DNA of 64,000 bases from Winogradskyella vidalii (GTDB lineage Bacteria; Bacteroidota; Bacteroidia; Flavobacteriales; Flavobacteriaceae). Of the stretch, positions 16,975 to 25,719 are shown piece by piece. Every line of letters starts with the position of its first letter. Positions within the stretch are counted from its first letter, which is position 1. The notes beneath the pieces are model-generated. The model was not told the origin of the DNA and searched no databases. It saw nothing but the letters and a program-made list of their open reading frames with translations. Made by a program: the position numbers and the translations under genes. The stretch covers positions 1 through 64,000 of the forward strand of contig NZ_JABFDG010000005.1 of the NCBI RefSeq assembly GCF_013403955.1, given 5' to 3'.

Positions 16975-19077
16975 TTAACTTATATAATTCCAAATATTGC
17001 GATATTTGCTCATTTCTCTGTAGGTATTCAGAATAGTATGGTGTTCTGGCAAGGCTAAGCTTGGGTCTGTTTTTAAAATGTTTTTTGCGTAATAACGCGC
17101 CTGTTGTAAGATGTCCTTATCTTTTACAATATCTGCAATCCTAAGATTTAAAATGCCACTTTGTTGTGTGCCCATAATATCGCCTGGGCCACGTAGTTTT
17201 AAATCGACTTCTGCAATTTCAAAACCATCACTACTTCGCACCATAGTTTCCAATCGTGTTTTACTATCCTGACTTAGTTTATGACTGGTCATTAAAATAC
17301 AATAACTCTGTTCTGCACCACGACCCACACGACCACGTAACTGATGTAATTGTGATAGTCCAAAACGTTCAGCACTTTCTATAATCATCACTGAAGCATT
17401 TGGTACATTAACACCAACTTCAATAACGGTTGTGGCAACCATAATTTGAGTTTCGCCTTTTACAAAGCGTTCCATTTCATAATCTTTATCGGCAGGTTTC
17501 ATCTTACCATGCACAATTGAAATCTGATATTTGGGCTGTGGAAACTCACGAGACACACTTTCATAGCCGTCCATTAAATCCTTATAATCCATATTTTCGC
17601 TTTCTTGAATCAATGGATAAACAATATAAACTTGCCGACCTAAAGCGATTTCATCTTTCATAAATTTAAAAACCTTTAAGCGATTGTTATCAAAACGATG
17701 CACGGTTTTTATAGGTTTTCTTCCTGCTGGTAATTCATCAATCACAGAGATGTCTAAGTCGCCATAAACAGACATAGCCAAAGTTCTCGGAATTGGCGTA
17801 GCGGTCATCACAAGAATGTTTGGAGGAAGGGTGTTCTTGTGCCATAATTTACTTCGTTGTGCAACTCCAAAACGGTGTTGTTCATCTATAATAGCTAGGC
17901 CTAAATTTTTGAATTTCACCTTATCTTCAAGGAGTGCGTGTGTGCCAACTAAGATTTGTAAATCGCCATTTTCAAGGTTTTGATGAATAATTTTCCTTTC
18001 TGAAGTTTTAGTTGAGCCTGTTAGTAATGAAATGTTGATTTTTAGTGGTTTACATAACTCACTTAATCCTTGATAATGCTGAGCTGACAAAATAGCAGTA
18101 GGCGCCATTAGGCAGCACTGAAAACTGTTGTCAAGTCCTATGAGCATTGACATAAAGGCGACTATAGTCTTGCCAGAGCCCACATCACCTTGCAAAAGGC
18201 GATTCATCTGTGCATTGCTGCCTAAATCTTGTCTAATTTCTTTTAAAACACGCTTCTGTGCGTTGGTCAATTCAAAGGGTAATTGCTCTTTATAAAAGGT
18301 ATTGAAATAGTTGCCGACTTTATCAAAAGTGAAGCCTTTTATTTTTGATTTATGAATAAGATTTTTAATAATTAATTGCAGCTGAATGTAAAATAACTCT
18401 TCAAATTTTAACCGAAATTGTGCTCTTGAAAGTAGCTCTGGCGTCTTTGGAAAATGAATATTAAATAGTGCTTCAGATTTTGAAATTAATTTTAATTCAG
18501 ATATTACCGAAGTAGGTAAAGTTTCAACAAATCGGCCTTTAGTGTCCAAAAATAGCTGTTGCATAATTTTGGTCAGCACCTTGTTAGAAATCCCTTTATT
18601 AGACAGTTTTTCTGTGGAAGGATAAATGGCTTGCATCGCCGAACGTAAATTCTTTTCGTGTTCAGATTTTGGTTCGGTTTCAGGATGTGGCATGCTAAAT
18701 TTGCCACTAAACCAATTGGTTTTACCAAAAATCACATAAGGCTGACCAATTTTTAAGCTTTCCCGTATCCATTTTTGACCTCTAAACCAAACGAGTTCCA
18801 TCATTCCGGTGTCATCTTTAAAGTCGGCCACCAAGCGTTTACCTCGTTTTTGCGCGACTTCTCTAAACCCTGTAATAACACCAGCAATTTGAACTTCGGC
18901 ATTATTGCGCTGTAGTTCGTTTATTTTATAATATTTGGTACGGTCAATGTAGCGGTTAGGAAATAAGTTAATTAAATCCTGGTACGTGTGAATACCCAAT
19001 TCTGAGCGCAATAAATCTGCTCGGTTAGGACCAACGCCTTTGAGGTAATCTATGGGAGTTTGTAATTTCACGCTCAT
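16975..19077 (-). CDS. recG: ATP-dependent DNA helicase RecG
   Basis: A 700-aa RecG. The N-terminal wedge/OB domain (about 60-160) is followed by a superfamily 2 helicase core with Walker A GDVGSGKT (K303), DEQH box IIDEQHRFG, TATPIPRTLAM and the C-terminal motifs VGVNVPNASVMIIESAERFGLSQLHQLRGRVGRG. A final RecG motif region with PGDIMGTQQSG follows. RecG remodels stalled replication forks and branched recombination intermediates. Length and motifs are complete. It is alone on the minus strand, divergent from the M1 peptidase gene. Confidence 0.97.
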   Translation of the reverse strand: MSVKLQTPIDYLKGVGPNRADLLRSELGIHTYQDLINLFPNRYIDRTKYYKINELQRNNAEVQIAGVITGFREVAQKRGKRLVADFKDDTGMMELVWFRGQKWIRESLKIGQPYVIFGKTNWFSGKFSMPHPETEPKSEHEKNLRSAMQAIYPSTEKLSNKGISNKVLTKIMQQLFLDTKGRFVETLPTSVISELKLISKSEALFNIHFPKTPELLSRAQFRLKFEELFYIQLQLIIKNLIHKSKIKGFTFDKVGNYFNTFYKEQLPFELTNAQKRVLKEIRQDLGSNAQMNRLLQGDVGSGKTIVAFMSMLIGLDNSFQCCLMAPTAILSAQHYQGLSELCKPLKINISLLTGSTKTSERKIIHQNLENGDLQILVGTHALLEDKVKFKNLGLAIIDEQHRFGVAQRSKLWHKNTLPPNILVMTATPIPRTLAMSVYGDLDISVIDELPAGRKPIKTVHRFDNNRLKVFKFMKDEIALGRQVYIVYPLIQESENMDYKDLMDGYESVSREFPQPKYQISIVHGKMKPADKDYEMERFVKGETQIMVATTVIEVGVNVPNASVMIIESAERFGLSQLHQLRGRVGRGAEQSYCILMTSHKLSQDSKTRLETMVRSSDGFEIAEVDLKLRGPGDIMGTQQSGILNLRIADIVKDKDILQQARYYAKNILKTDPSLALPEHHTILNTYREMSKYRNIWNYIS

Positions 19078-19266
19078 AACTGCGAATTTAATTAATTCCT
19101 ATGGAAAATGGAATCCTATTATTAGCATTCCAAGAAAGAAAAATATAGACTGATATATACTATTTTGTGATTTTTTGCTTTTAACTATAAAGTAAATTTT
19201 TATACGAGGTTTCTTTTGAAAAGCTAGAAAAGCGTACTTTGGTCTTAATTGATTTTTATAAATGTT

Positions 19267-21228
19267 ATGAAGAGTTTTTTTGTCATTTTTAATATGCTGT
19301 TTGTCCTATGGTTAAACGGTCAGCAGACAGCATATGTAGATTTTAAAACGGCAGATGTTGCTGTTAGTATTGCGCCAGATTCTAGCTTTGTTTCTGGCTC
19401 TGTGGCTTATACATATGATGTTTTAAAACCTATTGATTCTATCTTTATTGATGCTAAAGCTATGGTTATTGATATGGTGTTGTTAAATAATGAAGCGGTT
19501 GATTTCACTTATAAAAATGATAAAATAGTTGTTTCTAAACCTTTTGTAAAAGCTTTAAATCAGACGCTTTTAGTTAAGTATAACACCAAACCTAAAAAAG
19601 CACTTTACTTTTTAAAGCAAAATGATTATTGGAATATTTGGACTCAAGGTCAAGGGAAATATACGAGCAATTGGTTGCCGAGTTTTGATGATGTTAATGA
19701 AAAACTTATTTTTAATTTAGCGATTGAAGCTCCAAAAAATTATACAATACTTGCTAATGGTGTTTCAGAATCTATTGAAGCAACGGATAAAGGGAAACGT
19801 GTCCGTTTTAAGATGAAACACCCCATGTCTAGCTATTTAGTTGCTCTAGTTATTGGTAATTACGATAAAAAAACAGCAACTTCAAATAGTGGTATTCCAC
19901 TAGAATACTATTATTACCCAGAAGATTCTTTAAAGGTTGAGCCAACTTACCGATATTCAAAACAAATGTTCGATTTTTTAGAAGACGAAATCGGTGTAAA
20001 TTATCCATGGCAAAACTACAAACAAGTACCTGTGCATGATTTTTTATATGCAGGCATGGAAAATACAAGTCTAACTATTTTTTCGGATGCACTAGTAGTT
20101 GATGCAATTGGTTTTAATGATAAAAACTACGTCAATGTCAATGCACATGAACTGGCGCATCAATGGTTTGGTAATTTAGTGACAGCCAAGTCTGGTGAAC
20201 ATCACTGGTTGCAAGAAGGGTTTGCAACCTATTATGCACTTTTAGCGGAGCGCGATATTTTTGGTGAGGACTATTTTTATTTTAAACTCTTAGAATCGGT
20301 TATAGAGTTGAGTAGACAGGAGCTCTCAGGACAAGGTACATCGCTTTTAGACCCTAAGTCGAGTAGCTTAACTTTTTACAAACGAGGAGCTTTTGTATTA
20401 CATGTTTTAAAGACGGCGGTTGGTGATGTGGTGTTTAATAAAGCCGTTAAAAACTATCTCGAAAAATGCCAGTATGGAAATGTTGAAACTTCAGATTTTA
20501 TTAAAGAAGTACAGCGTTTACATGGGAAACCTTTATCTCAATTCGAGAATTATTGGATTAAAAACAAAGCTTTTCCTTATGATGATGCTTATGAACTTTT
20601 AAAGCAACAGTCGACTTTTATTAATGAATATGCTATGGTAGATTGTGAAACTAAGTCATCTAAATGTGCAGAATACTTAAAATATTATGTGTCTGATGAA
20701 GCGAAAGCTAAGGTGATTTCGCAGATGCCAGAATTAATTACTGCAGATGTTTTTAAAAATGGTTTGAAAGTTAGACAAGCGATAGCTGAGCATATGACTA
20801 AAATTCCAGAACATTTAAAATTAGAGTATGAGACTTTACTTGATGATAAATCGTATAAAACGATAGAAAGTGCCTTGTATAATCTTTGGGTTAATTTTCC
20901 TCTAGAACGTTCTAAATACTTAGCTAAAACTCGAAGATTAGAGGGGTTTAGTGATAAAAGTTTACGTATGCTTTGGATTGTTTTAAATCTAAATACACCT
21001 TATTATGAAGCCGATAATAACTATGCTTTACTCGATGAGTTATTAGGGTATACTAAAGAAAAGTACAATGTAGATGTAAGAATTAATGCGTTTAATTACC
21101 TAAATTTAATTCAATCCTGTAATGATGCTTGTCAGGCTAATTTAGAGCTCGCAAAATCACATCATAACTGGAGATTGGTTAAGTTTGCAAAAGAATTTTC
21201 TAATAAAATAGAAGAAAAAAAGAATTAA
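19267..21228 (+). CDS. M1-family zinc aminopeptidase, exported
   Basis: A protein of about 653 aa. The ATG at 19267 is preferred over a TTG at 19249 because it begins a normal signal peptide (MKSFFVIFNMLFVLWLNGQQ). The gluzincin site is intact: HELAHQWFG starts at H294, with the third zinc ligand in the downstream LQEGFA, and the exopeptidase motif AGMEN precedes it. M1 enzymes remove N-terminal residues from peptides, here probably in the periplasm. The C-terminal ~200 residues are a helical region shorter than in E. coli PepN. Its stop overlaps the ATG of the patatin gene by one base (TAATG), indicating translational coupling. Confidence 0.9.
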   Translation: MKSFFVIFNMLFVLWLNGQQTAYVDFKTADVAVSIAPDSSFVSGSVAYTYDVLKPIDSIFIDAKAMVIDMVLLNNEAVDFTYKNDKIVVSKPFVKALNQTLLVKYNTKPKKALYFLKQNDYWNIWTQGQGKYTSNWLPSFDDVNEKLIFNLAIEAPKNYTILANGVSESIEATDKGKRVRFKMKHPMSSYLVALVIGNYDKKTATSNSGIPLEYYYYPEDSLKVEPTYRYSKQMFDFLEDEIGVNYPWQNYKQVPVHDFLYAGMENTSLTIFSDALVVDAIGFNDKNYVNVNAHELAHQWFGNLVTAKSGEHHWLQEGFATYYALLAERDIFGEDYFYFKLLESVIELSRQELSGQGTSLLDPKSSSLTFYKRGAFVLHVLKTAVGDVVFNKAVKNYLEKCQYGNVETSDFIKEVQRLHGKPLSQFENYWIKNKAFPYDDAYELLKQQSTFINEYAMVDCETKSSKCAEYLKYYVSDEAKAKVISQMPELITADVFKNGLKVRQAIAEHMTKIPEHLKLEYETLLDDKSYKTIESALYNLWVNFPLERSKYLAKTRRLEGFSDKSLRMLWIVLNLNTPYYEADNNYALLDELLGYTKEKYNVDVRINAFNYLNLIQSCNDACQANLELAKSHHNWRLVKFAKEFSNKIEEKKN

Positions 21229-22112
21229 TGCGTGCATTAGTAATATCAGGAGGTGGAAGTAAAGGTGCGTTTGCAGGTGGCGTAGCCCAATATTTAATGG
21301 AGCGCGAAAAGCACAACTATGACATGTTTCTAGGCACCTCTACAGGGAGTTTATTAGTGCCACATTTAGCGGTTAATGAAATAGGAAAGCTGTACGATAT
21401 TTTCACCAATGTTCAGCAACATAATATTTTTAGTGTTAGCCCATTTGTGCAACGAAAAAAAGGCGATAGAGAATATGTGTCTATTGATTTTGTGAATTCA
21501 CTTTGGCAGTTTATAAGACGCAAACGGACTTTTGGAGAGAGTAAAGCCTTGAAAAAACACATAAAAAAGCATGTTACTTTTGAAGAATATCAGAAGATTA
21601 GAAAAGACAAACACGATGTCGTAGTTACAGTGGCCAACTTGTCTTTAAATCGTGTGGAGTATAAGTCTATACAAGATTGTTCTTATGAAGAATTTTGTAA
21701 TTGGATTTGGATTTCGTGTAATTATGTGCCTTTTATGTCTTTGGCAAAAGTAGATGGTTACGAGTATGCTGATGGTGGATTAGGAAGTGTTATTCCTATT
21801 AGAGAGGCTATTTTGCGTGGTGCAACAGAAATCGATGCTATTGTTTTGGAAGCTGAAACCTTAGGGAAACAAAAGGTTCTAGGGAAAAATCCGTTTTCTT
21901 TAATGATTAGTCTTTTTGGGCATTTATTAAATCAGGTTGAACGCAATGATATTATGATTGGGAAATTAGCAGCTCGAAATAAAAATGTAAAACTCAATTT
22001 ATATTACACGCCAACCAGTCTTACCGAAAACTCGTTAATTTTTAGCAAACGACTCATGGAAAAATGGTGGCTTGAAGGTTACGAATATGCAGAACGACGA
22101 CATGAAAAATGA
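21228..22112 (+). CDS. Patatin-like phospholipase (RssA/YchK type)
   Basis: A 294-aa patatin-fold lipid hydrolase with all catalytic signatures: the oxyanion loop GGGSKGAF (8-15), nucleophile S38 in GTSTG, and D182 in the YADGG motif. No signal peptide is seen, so it is probably cytosolic or peripheral at the membrane. The family acts on phospholipids or acyl esters; the substrate is not predictable. It shares one base with the stop of the M1 peptidase, so the pair is one transcription and translation unit. Confidence 0.9.
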   Translation: MRALVISGGGSKGAFAGGVAQYLMEREKHNYDMFLGTSTGSLLVPHLAVNEIGKLYDIFTNVQQHNIFSVSPFVQRKKGDREYVSIDFVNSLWQFIRRKRTFGESKALKKHIKKHVTFEEYQKIRKDKHDVVVTVANLSLNRVEYKSIQDCSYEEFCNWIWISCNYVPFMSLAKVDGYEYADGGLGSVIPIREAILRGATEIDAIVLEAETLGKQKVLGKNPFSLMISLFGHLLNQVERNDIMIGKLAARNKNVKLNLYYTPTSLTENSLIFSKRLMEKWWLEGYEYAERRHEK

Positions 22113-22144
22113 GTGTTGATTTAAGGAATTTATAAGATGCATAA

Positions 22145-22163
22145 AAATGTCAATCTGACATTT
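22145..22163. promoter_or_regulatory. Palindrome AAATGTCA-N3-TGACATTT upstream of hsp20
   Basis: A perfect 8-bp inverted repeat with a 3-bp centre, 174 bp before the hsp20 ATG. A further half-site TGACATTT occurs near 22198-22205. The spacing suits a dimeric transcription factor, but the distance to the gene is large and no factor is assigned. Confidence 0.35.
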
Positions 22164-22336
22164 AATTGGGTTTAAGAGGGGTCTGATGATGAATATTTGA
22201 CATTTTATTTTGTGATTTTGATAGTTTAGTAACGTAAAAATGGCATTAATTTATTTTGGTATTTTATTTGCAAAGTTTAAACTGAAGTCGTGAGATTTCA
22301 AATTTGAAATAATGTTTAATTTAAAATTTTGTAATT

Positions 22337-22813
22337 ATGAGCACTTTAGTAAATGTTCCTAAAAACGGAAGTTTAGCGACAACAAATTCAAATGTAAACT
22401 TCCCAACATGGTCTAATTGGTTAGATGATATTTTTAACAGAGACCTTCCTTCAGTATTTACGTCTAATTTTAATCCTGGCATTAGTTTACCAAAAGTAAA
22501 TATTAAAGAGAATGCTGATTCTTATAGGGTTGAAATGGCAGTTCCTGGTTTAAAAAAGTCAGATTTTCAAATTGACCTAGATAATCAAGTATTGTCAATT
22601 TCCACAACCAAAAAAGAAGAAAGCGAAGAGGCGAAAGAAAACTTTACACGACGTGAATTTGGCTATGCATCGTTTAAAAGAACTTTTAGTTTGCCAGAAA
22701 CAGTAGCTGAAGATAAAATAGAAGCAAGTTATAACGAAGGTATTTTAAGTATTCACTTGCCTAAAAAAGAGGCGGCTAAGCAAAAGCCTGCTAGACGTAT
22801 TAAAATTTCATAA
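22337..22813 (+). CDS. Hsp20 family small heat-shock protein
   Basis: A 158-aa alpha-crystallin-type chaperone. The crystallin domain spans about residues 50-145 with EMAVPGLKKSDFQIDL, the FTRREFGYASFKRTFSLPE strand and the GILSIHLPK motif, followed by a basic tail ending in RIKIS, which holds the I-x-I tail motif. It binds unfolded proteins to prevent aggregation. A hairpin separates it from a lipoprotein gene 104 nt downstream. A palindrome upstream could be regulatory. Confidence 0.93.
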   Translation: MSTLVNVPKNGSLATTNSNVNFPTWSNWLDDIFNRDLPSVFTSNFNPGISLPKVNIKENADSYRVEMAVPGLKKSDFQIDLDNQVLSISTTKKEESEEAKENFTRREFGYASFKRTFSLPETVAEDKIEASYNEGILSIHLPKKEAAKQKPARRIKIS

Positions 22814-22845
22814 CTATTTCAATACTACTATAGGTATATGTTGAG

Positions 22846-22871
22846 GATGAGGCTGTTGTTTCGGCCTCATC
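22846..22871 (+). terminator. Stem-loop between hsp20 and the lipoprotein gene
   Basis: GATGAGGC (22846-22853) pairs perfectly with GCCTCATC (22864-22871) around a 10-nt loop. The following bases (TTAAATT) form only a weak U-tract, so it could be a leaky terminator or an mRNA-stabilising hairpin. Confidence 0.55.
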
Positions 22872-22917
22872 TTAAATTATACTTGCTTATGTATGTTTAA
22901 TTTTAAAATTTGAAATA

Positions 22918-23406
22918 ATGAAAACGCATATTTTATTACTGATGACTGTTTTCTTGAGCGTCAGCTGTAGCGGACAACATAATGAATCGAAAAAAGCAGC
23001 AGAATTAGAGCCTAAAGAAAATGTAGATAAAATGCCAAAAGGTAATTGGCAGGTAGATAAAGCGTATGATGAAAATGGAAACCTAATTAGATATGACAGT
23101 ATTTATTCTTGGTCGTCTGTAGATGATTTAAACGGGCTTTCTGCAACGGAAAAGGATAGTCTAATCCACCACTTTAAATCTGAATTTTATACAAATTTAT
23201 CAGGATTTAAGCATCAAGGATTTGAAGATGTGTTTTCGCAAGATTCGCTTTTTAATTCACAGTTTTTTAACGACGATTTCTTTGGAAGTGATTTTGGAAA
23301 AGACTTTATGAATCTAGATAAAATCAGACAACAAATGATTGAGCGACAGAAGGCATTTTTAGAAAAATACCAGTCAGAATTTATTAAGCCAGAAGACGAA
23401 GACTAA
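22918..23406 (+). CDS. Small lipoprotein of unknown function
   Basis: A 162-aa protein with a lipoprotein signal (MKTHILLLMTVFLSVSCSG, lipidated Cys at about residue 17). The mature part has a charged linker, then NWQVDKAYDENGNLIRYDSIYSW and an aromatic, acidic C-terminal region with QDSLFNSQFFNDDFFGSDFG and a final amphipathic helix. I do not recognise a domain with a known role. Its position after hsp20 suggests a link to envelope stress, but this is inferred from position only. A terminator overlaps the stop codon. Confidence 0.72.
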   Translation: MKTHILLLMTVFLSVSCSGQHNESKKAAELEPKENVDKMPKGNWQVDKAYDENGNLIRYDSIYSWSSVDDLNGLSATEKDSLIHHFKSEFYTNLSGFKHQGFEDVFSQDSLFNSQFFNDDFFGSDFGKDFMNLDKIRQQMIERQKAFLEKYQSEFIKPEDED

Positions 23407-23428
23407 AAAGTTTTCGTCTTTTTTTTTT
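23393..23428 (+). terminator. Rho-independent terminator overlapping the lipoprotein stop
   Basis: AAGACGAA (23393-23400) pairs with TTCGTCTT (23413-23420), followed by a T-run. The left arm lies inside the coding region, just before the stop. Confidence 0.8.
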
Positions 23429-23448
23429 GACAGGTCTATATGCTTTGT

Positions 23449-23648
23449 GCTAACTAAGACGATCTGTTTTTTTATATGCAAAAGTGATGATTTTATTAAC
23501 CCGATTGCATATTAATTTTCAGATTTGTTTTTGAAATACAGTGTTTATTTAATAGATCTTTGTTGCAGTAAACACGTAAATAAAAATCTAAAAAGATTTT
23601 TGTAAGAAAGTAAAAACTAACACTGAATTTTATATGGTATTAGTTAGC
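23449..23648 (-). repeat. Cassette-like palindromic element downstream of the HNH endonuclease gene (element 1)
   Basis: A 200-bp stretch bounded by a perfect 9-bp inverted repeat, GCTAACTAA (23449-23457) and TTAGTTAGC (23640-23648). It contains the hairpin AAAAATCT...AGATTTTT (23582-23601). Part of it matches the core shared by the elements at 24.3, 25.45, 28.7, 38.0 and 43.1 kb, in the same orientation relative to the gene it follows. It begins 9 nt after the HNH stop. Confidence 0.6.
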
Positions 23649-23657
23649 TAAGGTTCT

Positions 23658-24209
23658 TTATTCCTTTACTGAATTCCAATTTTCTCCTGTTTTTATTCTG
23701 TGAATTTGCATATCAGAGACGCCAAAACGTTTTGCAATTCTAGTGATTTTGTTTCTTTTGTTTTTTAATTGACGTTTAATAATCTTCACTTTCCCTTCGT
23801 TCAATTTGCCAATGTTTTTACTTCTTTTCTTAACAATTTCATTCCATTCAGGATGGCTAAATTGATGAAGTTCTTTTTCTCTTTTTGTGGCCCACTTTAA
23901 GTTTTCAACTCTATTGTCGGTTTTGTCGTAGTTTTTATGAATAACACAAATTCCATCATTTTTTTCCAGAAAGTGTTCAGCAACAAGTTTGTGTACGTAT
24001 CTGCTAGTCTGTTTACCGTTCTTTTTTTGTTTTACTGGTAAATTCTGATACCCATTTATGAAATATTCTTTAACTAAAAATTCCTCCTCAGTTTTGCAGT
24101 TAATGATTCTGCCGTAATTAGATATTTTAAACTTTTCCTTTTCAGATATTTTATCGTCAAATTCAATATCTTTCCATTTTTCATTCCAATAATTCCTTAT
24201 CATACTCAA
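23658..24209 (-). CDS. NUMOD4/HNH endonuclease-like protein, free-standing
   Basis: A 183-aa protein. The first ~50 residues have the NUMOD4 pattern (EKWKDIEF... then FKISNYGRIINCK), followed by an HNH-type nuclease core (YVHKLVAEHF, then ICVIHKNYDKTDNRVENLKW) and a C-terminal helix-turn-helix (KRNKITRIAKRFGVSDMQIHRIKTGENW). This arrangement is typical of free-standing homing-type or phage-type HNH enzymes, which nick DNA at specific sites. No host gene interruption is visible nearby. It is a single minus-strand gene lying between two palindromic elements, so probably acquired. Confidence 0.83.
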   Translation of the reverse strand: MSMIRNYWNEKWKDIEFDDKISEKEKFKISNYGRIINCKTEEEFLVKEYFINGYQNLPVKQKKNGKQTSRYVHKLVAEHFLEKNDGICVIHKNYDKTDNRVENLKWATKREKELHQFSHPEWNEIVKKRSKNIGKLNEGKVKIIKRQLKNKRNKITRIAKRFGVSDMQIHRIKTGENWNSVKE

Positions 24210-24312
24210 TCTTCGTCTTTAATCTTTTTAAAAGCAAATTTACAATAATTTCTCAAACAAGTATATTATACGCTAATTCGAGGGAATTAGTAGTTTTTGA
24301 TGTGAGGCATAT

Positions 24313-24473
24313 GGGGCAACGTATTTGTATATGATTTTTCGCCTGGTTTAGTGTTTAATTTAGCAAATATAAACCGAATAGATTTGAGCGTGGCGAACAG
24401 GCAAAGCAAAATTTTGATAAGATTTTGTAAGTAAGCGATGATCAGAATAGGTTATTTACGGAGTTAGACAATG
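24313..24473 (-). repeat. Cassette-like palindromic element downstream of the TonB-C-like gene (element 2)
   Basis: It begins next to the stop codon at 24474; in gene sense it opens with GTCTAAC (a RYYYAAC match) about 6 nt after the stop and ends in ACGTTGCCCC. It shares TATTCGGTTTATATTTG, GCCTGTTCGC and the TACTTACAAAATC core with the element at 28.7 kb. It separates this gene from the HNH gene. Confidence 0.6.
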
Positions 24474-25355
24474 TTATTTTGTTCTTACTGGTATTGATAA
24501 TTTAATATTAGTACCAACAGCTTTCTTTTCAGCTGTTTTGGTAGGAATAAATTTAGGTAATGATTCAATTATCTTTTTAATAGCTTTACGGGCTTGATTA
24601 CCGCCTGCAATTGAGTTTAATGGCTCAACTTTAGAAACTTCTCCGACTTTTGAAATACTAACTTTAAATTCTAATATTCCATCTTCTTTTGGTGGTTTTA
24701 TATTTTTAGATTTTAGAGTTTTAATTACGTAAGCGTGGATTGATTTCTTTGTGCATTCCGTAATTTTAGATGTGTCTATTTCGTTTTCGCAACCTACAAA
24801 TGTTAAAGGTTGAACAAGGGATTGGGCTTCTTCTTTATTTGGTAAGCAAATTCCCTTAATTCCATTTCGATTGGTTATGGCGACTAAACCTAATCCTTTT
24901 TTATAATAACGAATTTCTTTTTCTCCAGTAGAGTATTTGTTTTCTACAACTAATAAGTTTTCATAATTACAGTAAGGTGTTTCAAAACTTCCATTGATAT
25001 CATCTATTTTTCCGGATGTCCATTTTATTCCTTTTTCTGGTTTTGCTATAAGTAAAATGGTTTCTTTTTTTAGTTTTTCATTAAACATATAAATGGTGTC
25101 ATTTTGATTTCTCAACAACAAATCGTAGACAGTTCCATTTTGAAAATCTTGCTCGTACTTATAATATTCATTTCCATCAATGTTAATTTTCTTTGTTATT
25201 TTTTCAATATAGAATGTGTTTCCCCAAGTTATATTTTTTTCAAAACCTATTTCTAAAGGAAAGTAACTTTCGCCAAAATTCTTTTCACAAAAGTCACTTT
25301 GTGCAAATCCAAAAATTGGTAAAATTGCAAGAATAAATATTGTCGTTTTTTTCAT
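24474..25355 (-). CDS. Secreted protein of unknown function with TonB C-terminal-like domain
   Basis: A 293-aa protein with a signal peptide (MKKTTIFILAILPIFGFAQ). The central ~180 residues are beta-rich and not recognised. The C-terminal ~90 residues (DGILEFKVSISKVGEVSKVEPLNS, then ARKAIKKIIESLPKFIPTK) resemble the TonB C-terminal fold found in many orphan Bacteroidota proteins, where it need not mean energy transduction. No ExbB/ExbD genes are near. It is a single minus-strand gene lying between two repeat elements, which points to an accessory gene. Confidence 0.65.
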   Translation of the reverse strand: MKKTTIFILAILPIFGFAQSDFCEKNFGESYFPLEIGFEKNITWGNTFYIEKITKKINIDGNEYYKYEQDFQNGTVYDLLLRNQNDTIYMFNEKLKKETILLIAKPEKGIKWTSGKIDDINGSFETPYCNYENLLVVENKYSTGEKEIRYYKKGLGLVAITNRNGIKGICLPNKEEAQSLVQPLTFVGCENEIDTSKITECTKKSIHAYVIKTLKSKNIKPPKEDGILEFKVSISKVGEVSKVEPLNSIAGGNQARKAIKKIIESLPKFIPTKTAEKKAVGTNIKLSIPVRTK

Positions 25356-25719
25356 GTGTTGGTTTTAGTTTTGCTTAAAGTTTATTTATAGGAATTGTGC
25401 GATTTTCTATGCAGGGATTTGCCCAAGGAAAATCAGGTGTAACACAAGTACTCATACTTTTGATTAAGTACTAAACTAAGTATTATTTTTATATGGTGTT
25501 GTAAAATGTTATTCTAAATTTTATGGCTTTAAACCTATTACTTGATTTGTTAATCTTTCTCTTAGTCATTTCGTTAAAATGCTAGCTCTAGACTCGTGGT
25601 CTTAAATTTTTAATTTTCCAAGATAGAAAATCGCACAGTACATCATTTATATAAAGTGTGTTGAAATAAGGTAAAATACAGTTGTAACCTTTTATCGATT
25701 GAAATAATTAAATTTGAAA
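25356..25719. other. 364-bp intergenic region with no gene, holding a repeat with long inverted ends
   Basis: No coding or RNA gene was found. Nearly all of it is taken up by the 242-bp inverted-repeat element described separately, which includes a core matching the cassette-like family. Confidence 0.5.
25396..25637. repeat. 242-bp element with perfect 15-bp terminal inverted repeats (element 6 inside)
   Basis: TGTGCGATTTTCTAT (25396-25410) is matched exactly in reverse complement at 25623-25637. Inside, about 25454-25500 (TTAAGTACTAAACTAAG, then TATATGGTGTTG) matches the core of the cassette-like elements, in minus orientation downstream of the AraC gene. No target-site duplication was found. 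A MITE-like or folded cassette element is possible. Confidence 0.6.

Noticed and set aside
22846..22871. Riboswitch between hsp20 and the lipoprotein gene
   Set aside because: Only a single simple hairpin is present, with no conserved aptamer features.
24474..25355. Energy-transducing TonB
   Set aside because: There is no N-terminal anchor with proline-rich linker and no ExbB/ExbD nearby; it has a cleavable signal and only a TonB-C-like end.
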